Positions 34,705 to 43,438 of a stretch of 64,000 nt of DNA are shown here, one piece after another. Under the pieces are notes generated by a model that saw only the letters and a program-made list of their open reading frames with translations, searched no databases and had not been told where the DNA came from. This DNA is from Streptomyces sp. A1136 (GTDB lineage: Bacteria; Actinomycetota; Actinomycetes; Streptomycetales; Streptomycetaceae). Location of the stretch: assembly GCF_004795055.1 (NCBI RefSeq), contig NZ_SSBJ01000015.1, positions 62,001 to 126,000 on the forward strand, in the 5' to 3' direction. Each line of letters begins with the position of its first letter. Positions within the stretch are counted from its first letter, which is position 1. A program made the translations under genes and the position numbers.

Positions 34705-36012
34705 GTGGACGTACTGACGCCCTTCGAGCACGCCTGTCTGCTGCACGGCTGGGAGAAGCCGGCGGACTTTCTGCGCGCCTTCGAGGCGACGGCGGACGTC
34801 CTGGGCGAGGCCGTGACATTGACCGACCGTCAGTACCGTCGGTGGAAGCGGCCGAAACCGCCCGCGCCCCGGGCACGCGCCTGGCGGACTTTGCACGCCA
34901 TGTTCGGGGTGTCACCGGTCGATCTCGGGTTTCCCGGGCCACCGCCAGGTGCGACCGTGGGGAGTGCAGCACTCTCCGCACAGAAGGGCAGCACCTCCGT
35001 GGACCGACGAGCATTCATGGCCGACGGTATCGGCGTCGTCGCCGGACTGGGCCTACCCGCCCACTCGCGACCGCTCAGCCCACCCGGCGAGACTGGCGCC
35101 GTCGGCACCACCCATCTCCTGGAGCTGCGGGCCGGCCTACGCTCGTTGTTCCAGCTCGATGACGCGTACGGCGGCGGTGACGTCCGGTCCCTGGCGGTCC
35201 GGCACCTGACCCGCGTCCGACGCGTCATCAACACGGGCACCTACCCCGACACGATCGGTCGTCAGCTCCAGCTCCTGGCCGGGGAGATCGCCGAGCACTG
35301 CGGCTGGCTCTACTACGACGCGGACGAGCAGGACAACGCCCGCCGGTACTGGGGCGACGCACTGACCACGGCGACGATGCTCCGCGACAGCAATCTGGAG
35401 ATCCTCGTCTTCTCCAGCATGAGTCTCCAGGCGTGCTACGAAGGCCGTGCCCGCGACGGTCTCGAACTCGCCCGCGCCGCCCAGGAACGTGCTACCCAGC
35501 TCGGCTCGCCGGTCCTCCAGTCGCTCATCGCCGCTCGTGAGGCCCGCGCCTTGGCGCTGATGGCTGACGGTTCCGGCGCCAAGGCCCGGCTCTCCGCCGC
35601 CATGCAGCTCGTCGACCGCAAGGGGCGGGGCCGCCCCTCCCCCGAGTGGACTCAGTTCCACGGGCCGGCTGAGCTGGACTACGCGCAGGGCCTGCTCTAC
35701 TCCGAGCTGGGCAACCACCGCGCGGCCACCCGGTTCCTCGGCGCCGCCCTCGCCCACCAGGAGACCACCTACGGCCGGAATCGGGCTCTCTACCGCATCA
35801 CCCTGGCTCAGGCCCTCGTGGACGCCGGTGAGGCCGACGAGGCTGCTGCGCACGCCGTCGCCAGCCTAGAGGCCCTGGAAGAAGTCGAGTCCGGCCGCGT
35901 GATGCGGCGGCTCACCACCGTGACGAACTCGCTCCGCGCGGTCGACGCCCGCTCCGCGCGGGCCGCCGCCGACGAGCTGACCGAGTACGCCAGGACGAAG
36001 GAGGCCGCGTGA
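34705..36012 (+). CDS. TPR-containing transcriptional regulator
   Basis: This encodes 435 aa from GTG 34705, placed by a strong GGAGGT 6 nt upstream although the frame is open further. The N-terminal ~85 residues form a helical DNA-binding-like domain (ACLLHGWEKPADFLRAFEAT, YRRWKRPKPPAPRARAWRTL). Next comes a twin-Arg-like segment VDRRAFMADGIGVVAGLG near residue 99. The rest is a tetratricopeptide array (AEHCGWLYYDADEQDNARRY, ALVDAGEADEAAAHAVASLE). A GNAT gene follows with overlapping stop and start. A paralogue lies at 43,439. Confidence 0.82.
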   Translation: MDVLTPFEHACLLHGWEKPADFLRAFEATADVLGEAVTLTDRQYRRWKRPKPPAPRARAWRTLHAMFGVSPVDLGFPGPPPGATVGSAALSAQKGSTSVDRRAFMADGIGVVAGLGLPAHSRPLSPPGETGAVGTTHLLELRAGLRSLFQLDDAYGGGDVRSLAVRHLTRVRRVINTGTYPDTIGRQLQLLAGEIAEHCGWLYYDADEQDNARRYWGDALTTATMLRDSNLEILVFSSMSLQACYEGRARDGLELARAAQERATQLGSPVLQSLIAAREARALALMADGSGAKARLSAAMQLVDRKGRGRPSPEWTQFHGPAELDYAQGLLYSELGNHRAATRFLGAALAHQETTYGRNRALYRITLAQALVDAGEADEAAAHAVASLEALEEVESGRVMRRLTTVTNSLRAVDARSARAAADELTEYARTKEAA

Positions 36013-36584
36013 TGTCCGCTGAGGTGACGTACGAGCGCTACGACGGGCCGGAGGCCGCCGCGGCTGCGCTCGACGCCTTCCTCCCGGCGTACGAGGAGGT
36101 CTATGCCGAGCCGCCGTACAGCGAAGGCCCCTCAGACGTGGCGCAGTTCATCGAGCACTACGTCCACCACGCGCAACGGAACGGGATGCGCCTGATCATC
36201 GCCCGGGAAGCCGCGGAGGTCATCGGGTTCGCGTACGGCTACTACCTGCCCCCCGACACCGGGTGGTGGAGCAACGTCGACGAGGACCTGGCCGACGACT
36301 TCACCCGCGAAACCGGAACCCGGACCTGGGTCATTCTGGAACTGGCTGTCCGCAAGCCCTGGCGGCGACGCGGAGTCGCCAAGGCCCTCCACAACGCCCT
36401 GCTCGACGGGCTGCCGGTGGAGCGGGTCACCCTGACCGTCCGCCCGGAGCCCGAGGCGGCCCCGGCACAAGCCGCGTACGCCGCGTGGGGCTACCAGCCC
36501 GTCGGGATCTCGCATCCGTGGGAGGAAGCGCCCTTCTACCGGGCGATGGTCCTCGACCTGAAAGGCCAGCCGGCCGTCTCCTGA
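36012..36584 (+). CDS. GNAT-family N-acetyltransferase
   Basis: This 190-aa acetyltransferase has the acetyl-CoA motif ILELAVRKPWRRRGVAKALH (R/Q-x-x-G-x-A type) and the C-terminal AYAAWGYQPVG beta-bulge region. An alternative GTG start lies 3 nt upstream and overlaps the regulator's stop; either way the genes are coupled. The acceptor is unknown. An amino sugar or aminoacyl group would fit the nucleotide-sugar genes nearby. Confidence 0.85.
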   Translation: MSAEVTYERYDGPEAAAAALDAFLPAYEEVYAEPPYSEGPSDVAQFIEHYVHHAQRNGMRLIIAREAAEVIGFAYGYYLPPDTGWWSNVDEDLADDFTRETGTRTWVILELAVRKPWRRRGVAKALHNALLDGLPVERVTLTVRPEPEAAPAQAAYAAWGYQPVGISHPWEEAPFYRAMVLDLKGQPAVS

Positions 36585-36724
36585 CCCCGGACATTCAGAC
36601 GCCCGCGCGGTTCCAGACAACGAACGTCGCCGTCGCTCGGGGCGGCGATGGCGGCGGGGCTTTCTCCGCTAGCCTTGCTGCCGGTCGCCCCCTGGGGCTG
36701 GAACGAGGCCGGGAGAGAAACAGC

Positions 36725-37720
36725 GTGGTGAAGGTCCTTATCGCCGGTGGAGCCGGCTACATCGGCAGCACGGTCGCCTCGGCCTGCCTGGACGCGGGCA
36801 TCACCCCCGTGATTCTCGACAGCCTCGTCAGAGGCCGCCGCGAGTTCACCGAGGGGCGCACGTTCTACGAGGGCGACATCGCGGACGGCGCCGTGGTCGA
36901 CCGGATCTTCTCGGAGCACCCGGACATCTCCGCCGTGGTTCACTGCGCCGCGCTGATCGTGGTGCCCGAGTCCGTCGCGGACCCGATCGGCTACTACGAG
37001 GCGAACGTCAGCAAGAGCCTGTCCTTCGTCAGCCACCTGCACCGGAACGGCTGCGACCGCATCGTCTTCTCCTCCTCGGCCTCCATCTACCAAGCCGAGG
37101 ACGGCTCCCCCGTCAACGAGGACTCGCCCCTGGCGCCGCAGAGCCCGTACGCACGGACCAAGGCCGTGTGCGAGGAGATGTTCGCCGACATCGCCGTGGC
37201 CGGACCGCGGGTGCTGTCGCTGCGGTACTTCAACCCCGTCGGGGCCGACCCCCAACTGCGCACCGGCCTCCAGCTCAAGCGCCCCAGCCACGCCCTCGGC
37301 GTACTCATCCAGGCCCACCAGGAGGGCCGGCCGTTCCCAATCACCGGGACGAACTACCCGACCCGCGACGGCACCGGCATCCGGGACTACGTGCACGTCT
37401 GGGACCTGGCCGCGGCCCATGTCGCGGCGATCAAGCGCTTCGACTCCATCCTCACGGACTCCAAGCGCTCGACCGCGATCAATCTGGGCACGGGCAACGG
37501 AACCACCGTCCGAGAGCTGTGCGATGCCTTCAACGCCGTCGTCAGCACGCCGCTGGCCACGGTCGACGCCGACCCACGCCCGGGTGACGTGGCCGGCGGC
37601 TACACCAAGAGCGACCGCGCAGCCGAACTGCTGGGGTGGACCCCCAAGCTGTCCCTGGAGGAGGCGATCCGGTCCGCCCTGGACTGGATCCCTGTCCGCG
37701 ACGAGCGACTCAAGGACTGA
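36725..37720 (+). CDS. galE: UDP-glucose 4-epimerase-like protein
   Basis: This 331-aa extended SDR has the NAD motif LIAGGAGYIGSTVASA at the N-terminus, the catalytic triad Ser in VFSSSASIYQ and Tyr142-x3-Lys146 in SPYARTKAV. The GalE block DGTGIRDYVHVWDLA is present, as is an RYFNPVGADP element. It interconverts UDP-hexose C4 epimers or a close relative. Tandem GTG codons (36725, 36728) start it behind GGGAGAG. Its chemistry links it to the NDP-sugar genes on the opposite strand. Confidence 0.88.
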   Translation: MVKVLIAGGAGYIGSTVASACLDAGITPVILDSLVRGRREFTEGRTFYEGDIADGAVVDRIFSEHPDISAVVHCAALIVVPESVADPIGYYEANVSKSLSFVSHLHRNGCDRIVFSSSASIYQAEDGSPVNEDSPLAPQSPYARTKAVCEEMFADIAVAGPRVLSLRYFNPVGADPQLRTGLQLKRPSHALGVLIQAHQEGRPFPITGTNYPTRDGTGIRDYVHVWDLAAAHVAAIKRFDSILTDSKRSTAINLGTGNGTTVRELCDAFNAVVSTPLATVDADPRPGDVAGGYTKSDRAAELLGWTPKLSLEEAIRSALDWIPVRDERLKD

Positions 37721-37731
37721 CCGCCCCTCTC

Positions 37732-37776
37732 CCCGCCTTCACCCCTCCCGTGCGACGGGGCCGGGATGAAGGCGGG
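37732..37776. terminator. Candidate bidirectional terminator
   Basis: A 10-bp perfect stem (37732-37741 with 37767-37776) lies between the convergent galE-like and alpha/beta hydrolase genes; its right arm is inside the latter's last codons. Confidence 0.5.
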
Positions 37777-38581
37777 ATTCGAGTGCTAGGAGATGCCGCA
37801 TCGCAGGGGCGAGCCACGCGGCGCTCCAACGGTGCTCCGCTGGAGCGTCCCTGTAGGCGCGGTGGGGGATGTCGAGCCGCTGGAGAAGCTGACGCCCGGC
37901 CGTCCAGTCGGCCTCCAGCGTGCCGATGCCGCCGAGCGCGATACGGCGGCCCCCACGCAGCGGTCCGGCGTGGCGGCGCAGGTTCGAGCGCACGTCGTAC
38001 TCGTCCAGCCGAGCGCCGTCCCCCGCGAGTTCGACAAGCTGCGGGTGGGGCGGCCGGTCGCTGAGGAGCGAGGGATCCCAGACGCTGGCGGCCGTGAAGA
38101 CGCCAGGATGCCGCGCAATCAGGTTGAGGGCTGCGAAGCCCCCCTTGCTGTAGCCCAGCAGGTGGACGGGCGGCCGAGGCTGTTCGCCGCCGAGGGTGGC
38201 GAGGACGGTGGGCACGACCACCTGGGTGAAGTGGTCCTCCTGCTGCTGGTCGGCACGGGATGAGTGGTTGACCAGCCACGGCGATGCGCTGAACGTCGGT
38301 GCGGCGAAGAGGGTTCCGTCCCGCAGGGTCGCGGGGAGCCGGCTGATCTCCTCCAAAGCACTCCCGTACTTGGTGCCGTTGTGCTTCTCGACGGGCAGGA
38401 CGAGCACGATCCGGCGCACTGGCCCGCGGGGGCGGAGCAGGGTGACCGCGGTGCCCGGCTCCTGGAATGGGCTCTCCAGCGGGATCCTGGCCACGGGGAC
38501 CGGGCCGGTCCCGGCCGCCGTCGGGGAGCGGGGGGCGGCCGGCGTGGGGCGTTCGTCAGGTGCGGAGGGTGGCGACGGCAT
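37739..38581 (-). CDS. Alpha/beta hydrolase (esterase-like)
   Basis: This 280-aa soluble protein has the nucleophile elbow HLLGYSKGGFAALNLIARHP (Gly-Tyr-Ser-Lys-Gly) and a late His in DAPAEHRWSAAW. The N-terminal ~35 residues are Pro/Ala-rich. No signal peptide. It is the last gene of the operon. Its start overlaps the nucleotidyltransferase stop by 26 nt, so it is translated with it. It could remove or transfer an acyl group; the substrate is unknown. Confidence 0.8.
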   Translation of the reverse strand: MPSPPSAPDERPTPAAPRSPTAAGTGPVPVARIPLESPFQEPGTAVTLLRPRGPVRRIVLVLPVEKHNGTKYGSALEEISRLPATLRDGTLFAAPTFSASPWLVNHSSRADQQQEDHFTQVVVPTVLATLGGEQPRPPVHLLGYSKGGFAALNLIARHPGVFTAASVWDPSLLSDRPPHPQLVELAGDGARLDEYDVRSNLRRHAGPLRGGRRIALGGIGTLEADWTAGRQLLQRLDIPHRAYRDAPAEHRWSAAWLAPAMRHLLALESRLHPGPVAREG

Positions 38582-39332
38582 CTTCGTAGGTCCTCCAGTT
38601 GTCGCAGTTGAAGCGCATCTCGGCGGTCAGGAGCGGATGCGCGGTGACGCTAGCTCCGGCCTGGATCCAACGCTGGATCGCGTCGATGAGATAGAGCTCG
38701 CCGTTCGGGCGCGGGGGGCAGGCGCGCAGGGCCTCGAAGGCGAACGGGCCAAGGATCCAGCGCGCGGCGCAGGCGTACACCCACCGGGCGTCGGCCAGGT
38801 CGAGATGTTCCCTGCCGATGGTGACGGCGTGCGGGCCGGGGCCTTCCGGCGGTGGGGTGGCCGCGGCCAGCAGGGTCTCGTGCGGCGGGATCTTGTCCGC
38901 CGGGACTAGGCGGGTGAGAACGGAGCAGCGGGCCGCTTCGTTGCGGACGAGGCGCAGCAGGGGCGCCTCGCCGTCGGGGGCCGGGCGGATCAGGTTGTCG
39001 CCGAAGGCGAGAACGAAGGGCTCGGCCTGCGTCCACGTCTCAGCGGCGAGGACGGGTGCCCCAGGGCCGGCGCCGTCGTCCTGGACGCGGTAGGAGAAGT
39101 CCATCCCGTACTCGGCGCCGCTGCCGAAATAGGCCGGGATCTGCGGCTTGCGTGAGGAGATCACGAACAGGACGCTGTCGATCCCGGCGTCTCGCAGTTC
39201 GAGGACGAGGTGTTCCAGGATCGGCTTCCGCCCGGCGGGCAGCATCTCCTTGGGGAGGATGCGGGTGATCGGGTCCATCTTCGACCCGGCCCCGCCGGCG
39301 GCCACGACCGCCCTGGTGATCCTGCGCGTCAT
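38556..39332 (-). CDS. Sugar-phosphate nucleotidyltransferase
   Basis: This 258-aa GT-A-like nucleotidyltransferase starts at ATG 39332 behind GAGGAG. The activation loop reads VVAAGGAGSKMDPITRILPK then EMLPAGRKPILEHLV, close to GalU-type UDP-glucose pyrophosphorylases. Lys replaces the usual Arg after Gly-x-Gly-(S/T). FVLAFGDNLI is the metal-binding region. It would activate a sugar-1-phosphate with an NTP and is the clearest evidence that the operon makes an NDP-sugar. Confidence 0.87.
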   Translation of the reverse strand: MTRRITRAVVAAGGAGSKMDPITRILPKEMLPAGRKPILEHLVLELRDAGIDSVLFVISSRKPQIPAYFGSGAEYGMDFSYRVQDDGAGPGAPVLAAETWTQAEPFVLAFGDNLIRPAPDGEAPLLRLVRNEAARCSVLTRLVPADKIPPHETLLAAATPPPEGPGPHAVTIGREHLDLADARWVYACAARWILGPFAFEALRACPPRPNGELYLIDAIQRWIQAGASVTAHPLLTAEMRFNCDNWRTYEDAVATLRT

Positions 39333-39349
39333 GACGCTCTCCTCGGCGG

Positions 39350-40408
39350 TCAGATGCCCGGGTGGGCGGGGTCGGTGAGCCAGTCGAGCCAGTTGCCGTA
39401 GACGTCGCAGTGGGCGACGACGTCGGAGCGGCTGATGCCGGCGTCGTAGCTGGCCATGATCATGCGGGGCGTGTCGTGGCCGAAGTGCCCGATCGAGATC
39501 TCGTGGATGGGGCGCTGCTGGCTCAGGTCCGCGAGGGTGGCGGCGAGGCGGTCTCGGCCGCCGGGGGAACCGAAGATCTGGTAGATGGACCAGGAGAAGA
39601 CGAAGACCAGGTGCTGGTCGATCGGGGTCTCGGCGACGACGTCGGCGAGATGTTCCTCGGCGGGGCCGGCCAGGATCGTCGGCGGGGTGCGGGAGGCGAG
39701 CGCGAGCGCGGCGTTCAGCGTGCGCATCCGGGCGGTCTGCTCGGGCCAGGTGAGGCTGACCAGCCACTCGGTGGCCTCGGTGTCGGTGACGTCCACCGGG
39801 TGGAGTTCGATTCCGACGGGCCGGACGAACCGCGCCGCGTCGATGGACAGGGGCGGGGTCCCACCCCGGATGTCACAGGCCAGGACGGTAGCGGGGTCGC
39901 TGTCGGGCAGGGTGAGGCGCTGCCCGCCGTAGTCGTAGGTGTAGCGGTTCCACAGGAGGTTCAGCCCGGCGCTGGCGCCCACGTCCACGATCCGGATCGA
40001 CCGCTCGTCGAGCTGCTGCTGGAGGGCGGCGAAGGCCGGGAGGAGGACGGCGCAGCGGCCCGGCTCGTTGGTCTGGACGGATCGGGTCGAGATGATCCGC
40101 TCGATCCGTGCCCTGTGCCGGCGGCAGAAGTCGGCGAGAAGGCTGTCGGCGTGATCTGCGTCCAGATGCTCGTGGCCGGTGAAGTAGGGGGCCAGCGGGT
40201 GCTGGACACCTCGCCGCAGGATGTGGTGGATCCCCCCGAGCAGGAGGTTGGGCGCGGGCTGGCCCGGCCGGGTGCGGGCCGCGAGGTCCAGGAGGTCATT
40301 GCTCCGCGCGACCGCGTGGGACAGGGTGGCGTACAGCGGGGACAGCCCGGCGCACTGCTGGTCTGCGAAGCGGCGGAAGGTCTCGGCGAGCTGGGCACGG
40401 TCGGTCAC
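39350..40408 (-). CDS. DUF2332 family protein
   Basis: This encodes 352 aa from GTG 40408 (AGGAGT upstream), overlapping the RraA-like stop by 4 nt. A glycine-rich SAM-binding-like motif RIVDVGASAGLNLLWNRYTY supports a methyltransferase-type fold, as noted for DUF2332 proteins. Other segments are PNLLLGGIHHILRRGVQHPL and VFSWSIYQIFG. Function unproven; methylation of a sugar or of a small acid product would fit the operon. Confidence 0.83.
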   Translation of the reverse strand: MTDRAQLAETFRRFADQQCAGLSPLYATLSHAVARSNDLLDLAARTRPGQPAPNLLLGGIHHILRRGVQHPLAPYFTGHEHLDADHADSLLADFCRRHRARIERIISTRSVQTNEPGRCAVLLPAFAALQQQLDERSIRIVDVGASAGLNLLWNRYTYDYGGQRLTLPDSDPATVLACDIRGGTPPLSIDAARFVRPVGIELHPVDVTDTEATEWLVSLTWPEQTARMRTLNAALALASRTPPTILAGPAEEHLADVVAETPIDQHLVFVFSWSIYQIFGSPGGRDRLAATLADLSQQRPIHEISIGHFGHDTPRMIMASYDAGISRSDVVAHCDVYGNWLDWLTDPAHPGI

Positions 40409-41085
40409 GACGACACTCCTTCGATGATCGTGTAGCCGGTGGCGGTGAGCTGGTCGACGGCGCCCAGGCTCTGGCCGCGCCGGTCCGCCCACTTCTCCGC
40501 CTCCGCCTTGAGGGCGGCCTGCGTGGTGGCGATGACGTCCGCAACCTGGGCCCGGGGGACGACGACGGTCCCGTCCTCGTCGCCGACCAGGACGTCGCCG
40601 GGCGTGATGGTGATGCCGTCGATGACCACGGGGACATTGACCGCGCCGTCCTCCTGGCCGGCGGGGTACGTGTGGTTGAGCGGGGTGGTGCCGCGGGCGA
40701 CGGTCGGGAAGCGGAGGCGGCGCAGCTCGGCGACGTCGCGGACCATGCCGTCAACGAGGACGCCGGTAATGCCCCGGCTCTGCATGTGCTCGGCGGTCAC
40801 GCCGCCGAAGCAGGACTTCTCCTTGCCGCCGCCGGCCGCGACCACGACGATGTCGCCGGGCTGCGCGAGGTCGATCGCGGCGCGGCGGACGGTGACGTCC
40901 GGGCCGAGCGCGGTGACGGCGCTGCCGCACAGCACGAGCCCGGGGGTCAGCAGGCGCAGGCAGTACGACAGGGCGCCCCTCTTCCCCAGGGCGTCCACGA
41001 TCGAGGCGGCGGGGAGCTGGGACAAGGCGGCGATCTCGTCGGGGGTGGGGCGGTCGATGTCGGTGCGGATCTCGCGTGCGGGCAT
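40405..41085 (-). CDS. RraA-family (HMG/CHA aldolase-like) protein
   Basis: This 226-aa protein has the family motif GDIVVVAAGGGKEKSCFGGV followed by ITGVLVDGMVRDVAELRRLR, containing the Arg and Asp used by class II pyruvate aldolases of the HMG/CHA type. RraA homologues are either such aldolases or regulators of RNase E; in an operon of sugar genes an aldolase or decarboxylase role is more likely. The N-terminal ~20 residues are a family-variable extension. Confidence 0.88.
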   Translation of the reverse strand: MPAREIRTDIDRPTPDEIAALSQLPAASIVDALGKRGALSYCLRLLTPGLVLCGSAVTALGPDVTVRRAAIDLAQPGDIVVVAAGGGKEKSCFGGVTAEHMQSRGITGVLVDGMVRDVAELRRLRFPTVARGTTPLNHTYPAGQEDGAVNVPVVIDGITITPGDVLVGDEDGTVVVPRAQVADVIATTQAALKAEAEKWADRRGQSLGAVDQLTATGYTIIEGVSS

Positions 41086-41099
41086 GGGACGGCCTTTCG

Positions 41100-42296
41100 T
41101 CAGGAGGAGCGGTTGATGTTGGACAGTTCGCGCAGCGGCGCGAGGTCTTGGGCCATGAGGTCAGCGGGAGAGGATCCGGGCGCGCTGCCGGTGGAGAGCG
41201 CGGCGCGGGTGGTCCGGCAGACGAGGTGGGCGACGGACTGCACCAGGGCCGCGAACGCGAAGTCGTCCGTCTGCGGGAGCTGGAGCCGCTCGGAGTGCGG
41301 CTGGGCCGGGCCGTTGCGGTAGACGAGGAACAGCCGGACGTCTGCCGCGGCGGCGGCGCGGATCGCCTCTTGGGTGGTCCTGCTAGCGGCGTCGTAGGTC
41401 AGGAGGAACACCACGTCGCCCGGGGCGGCTGAGCGCAGCTGGTAGACGACGCCGTGCGCCGGGTCCGGGTGGTCGTTGTAGATCGCGCTCATGTCGGCCA
41501 GCGACGGATCGGAGACGACCACGGGCGGCTGGACGTCCTCGACGCCGAGGGGTGCGTCCCAGTGCAGGTTGTGGGCGTAGTGCTCGCCGGCCAGGGCGAG
41601 GGGTCCGCCGTCGGGGCACAGTACGTAGATCGGGCGCCGGGTGCGGATGGCGTCCGCGACTGCTGTGGTGGCCTCCGCCAGGAACGCCCCGAGCCGGACG
41701 GTGTCGACGTCGGCCACAGCGTGCAGGTGTTGGTCGACGCGGGCCGGGAGCGGTGCCGTGGCGGGGCCCAGCGCGGTTGCGGCTGCCAGGGTCAGCGCGG
41801 TCAGCATGGCGTCTTCGCTGATCTGTTGGTCGGTGGTCCCAGTCGCCCAGACCATGCCGCGCGCGGGTTCGACCTGAGTGCCGTCGCCGCCGACCAGGGC
41901 CAGCACGGGGACGTCGTGTTCGCGGCACAGGTTGAGGGCCTTGCGGATGTTCGCCGACCGGCCGCTGACGCTGGCGACGACTACCAGGTCCAGGCCGTGG
42001 ATGTCGGCCGCCAGCGACCTGGCGAAGACCTCGGGGTACGTGTCGCGCTGTGCGGTGTAGGCCATGGCCGCGGGGCTCATCATCGAGTCCGACACCGGGC
42101 GTCCGGTGTGGGCCTGGAGCTGGAGGAGGGCCGAGCGGACAATCGCGGAGGATCCCCCGTTGCCGAAGGCTCGGATCCGGGCGCCGCCGACCGCTGCCCG
42201 GTTGAGCAGGTCGACTGCGTCATGGCCGCGGGTGAGCATGCGGCCCGCTGCGGTACCGACCTCGGTCAGGTAGGCGTGCGCGAAATCCTGGTACAC
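41100..42296 (-). CDS. Tandem SIS-domain phosphosugar-binding protein
   Basis: This 398-aa protein starts at GTG 42296 behind AAGGA. The first SIS domain (about residues 20-190) has IRAFGNGGSSAIVRSALLQ and LVVVASVSGRSANIRKALN, like GmhA phosphoheptose isomerases. A second SIS-like half (about 220-380) contains IYVLCPDGGPLALAGEHYAH and FLLTYDAASRTTQEAIRAAA. The doubled layout recalls GlmS-type isomerase halves. It should isomerise or bind a phosphosugar feeding the nucleotidyltransferase. Confidence 0.83.
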   Translation of the reverse strand: MYQDFAHAYLTEVGTAAGRMLTRGHDAVDLLNRAAVGGARIRAFGNGGSSAIVRSALLQLQAHTGRPVSDSMMSPAAMAYTAQRDTYPEVFARSLAADIHGLDLVVVASVSGRSANIRKALNLCREHDVPVLALVGGDGTQVEPARGMVWATGTTDQQISEDAMLTALTLAAATALGPATAPLPARVDQHLHAVADVDTVRLGAFLAEATTAVADAIRTRRPIYVLCPDGGPLALAGEHYAHNLHWDAPLGVEDVQPPVVVSDPSLADMSAIYNDHPDPAHGVVYQLRSAAPGDVVFLLTYDAASRTTQEAIRAAAAADVRLFLVYRNGPAQPHSERLQLPQTDDFAFAALVQSVAHLVCRTTRAALSTGSAPGSSPADLMAQDLAPLRELSNINRSS

Positions 42297-42312
42297 GGTC
42301 GTGTCCTTCTGG

Positions 42313-43215
42313 TCAGGTCGATGCGGGGCGGTCGGGGCGCATCCAGGGCGCGACCACGTTCGGGAGTTCGGCGCGGAACGACCGGCGCAGGGGCCAGCCC
42401 AGAGCCGCGGGGAGGTCGTCGCAGTCCAGGCGGCAGTCGATGGGACGGCCGCCGACCGCCGCGTCCGCCGCCCCGGCCCGGAGGCGGCCGATGGGCAGCC
42501 CGAACGCACGGGTGATCAGCACGCCGAGCTGGTACTTGGTGAAGGCTTCCTGCGCGCCCCAGTGGTTCACGGACCCGAGTCGCTGGCCCTCAAGGAGCAC
42601 CCCGGCGAGCCGGCGGCAGACGTCGGCGGCCTCGTCCACGTGGGTCGGGTATCGCACGCATACGTCGTCCAGCTCGAGGTCCGCGCCTGCGGCCACGCTG
42701 GCGGCGATCTGGGTCAGGTTCGTCTCGGCCGCGTACGAGGCGGGCCCGTAGAGCACGGGCAGCCGCAGGATCGCGGCGTCCGGACACGCCGCCCGCACCG
42801 CGACCTCGGCTTCCAGCTTCCACCGGCCGTACGGAGTCAACGGGTTCGGGGTGTCGTCGGGCCTGTACGGCGCCTGGGTCCCGTCGAACACGTAGTCGCT
42901 GCTGATGTGGATCAGCCGGGCTCCGCGCTCGGCGGCGCCGCTGGCGATGAGCCGGGCCGCGTCCACGTTCCGACCGCGCGCCTGCTCCGGCTCTGCCGCC
43001 CATGCCTCAGGCCGGCGCTCCCCGACGCAGTTCACGACGACGTGCGGCCTCATCCGGTCGAGAAGCCGGTCGACGTCATCGGCCGACGTCGCGTCAACCG
43101 GAATCAGGCCGGCGCCCGTCCGGCTGTGTCCCGTCCCGGTCGCAGCCGCATCGCCGAACGCTTTCAGCACGCTGCGTCCCAGCAGTCCAGACGCTCCGAA
43201 GATCACTGCTCGCAC
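42313..43215 (-). CDS. RmlD-like NDP-sugar reductase (SDR)
   Basis: This 300-aa extended SDR starts at GTG 43215 behind GGAGGTGAA. It has a short Rossmann motif VIFGASGLLGRSVLKAFG, SSDYVFDGTQAPYRPDDTPN and Tyr-x3-Lys in TPYGRWKLEAEVAV, the dTDP-4-dehydrorhamnose reductase (RfbD/RmlD) pattern. It would reduce a 4-keto NDP-sugar with NAD(P)H. First gene of the minus-strand operon, divergent from the second TPR regulator. Confidence 0.88.
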   Translation of the reverse strand: MRAVIFGASGLLGRSVLKAFGDAAATGTGHSRTGAGLIPVDATSADDVDRLLDRMRPHVVVNCVGERRPEAWAAEPEQARGRNVDAARLIASGAAERGARLIHISSDYVFDGTQAPYRPDDTPNPLTPYGRWKLEAEVAVRAACPDAAILRLPVLYGPASYAAETNLTQIAASVAAGADLELDDVCVRYPTHVDEAADVCRRLAGVLLEGQRLGSVNHWGAQEAFTKYQLGVLITRAFGLPIGRLRAGAADAAVGGRPIDCRLDCDDLPAALGWPLRRSFRAELPNVVAPWMRPDRPAST

Positions 43216-43342
43216 CGCTTCACCTCCACCAGTAGCCCTGCGGGGAAGCCAGACAAGCGGAGCGGCATCGTGATCGCGAGAGGTTGAGGAGGTGAACTCG
43301 GTGCACCCACCAAGTCGGTTTAGGGACACCGAAATTGGCAAC

Positions 43343-43358
43343 TGGTGTACGTACACCA
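43343..43358. promoter_or_regulatory. Perfect 16-bp palindrome (candidate operator)
   Basis: TGGTGTACGTACACCA lies in the 223-bp divergent region between the RmlD-like operon and the second TPR regulator. Two direct copies of ACCAAGTC occur in the same region, one joined to the palindrome's right arm. It is a plausible binding site for the regulator encoded 80 bp to the right. Confidence 0.6.
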
Positions 43359-43438
43359 AGTCCTTTTCGTCCCACCTGATTCGGCGCGCTGACCGGTGGT
43401 ACCGTCCGGCTCAGGACCCCGCCGGACTTGGAGTGCCC

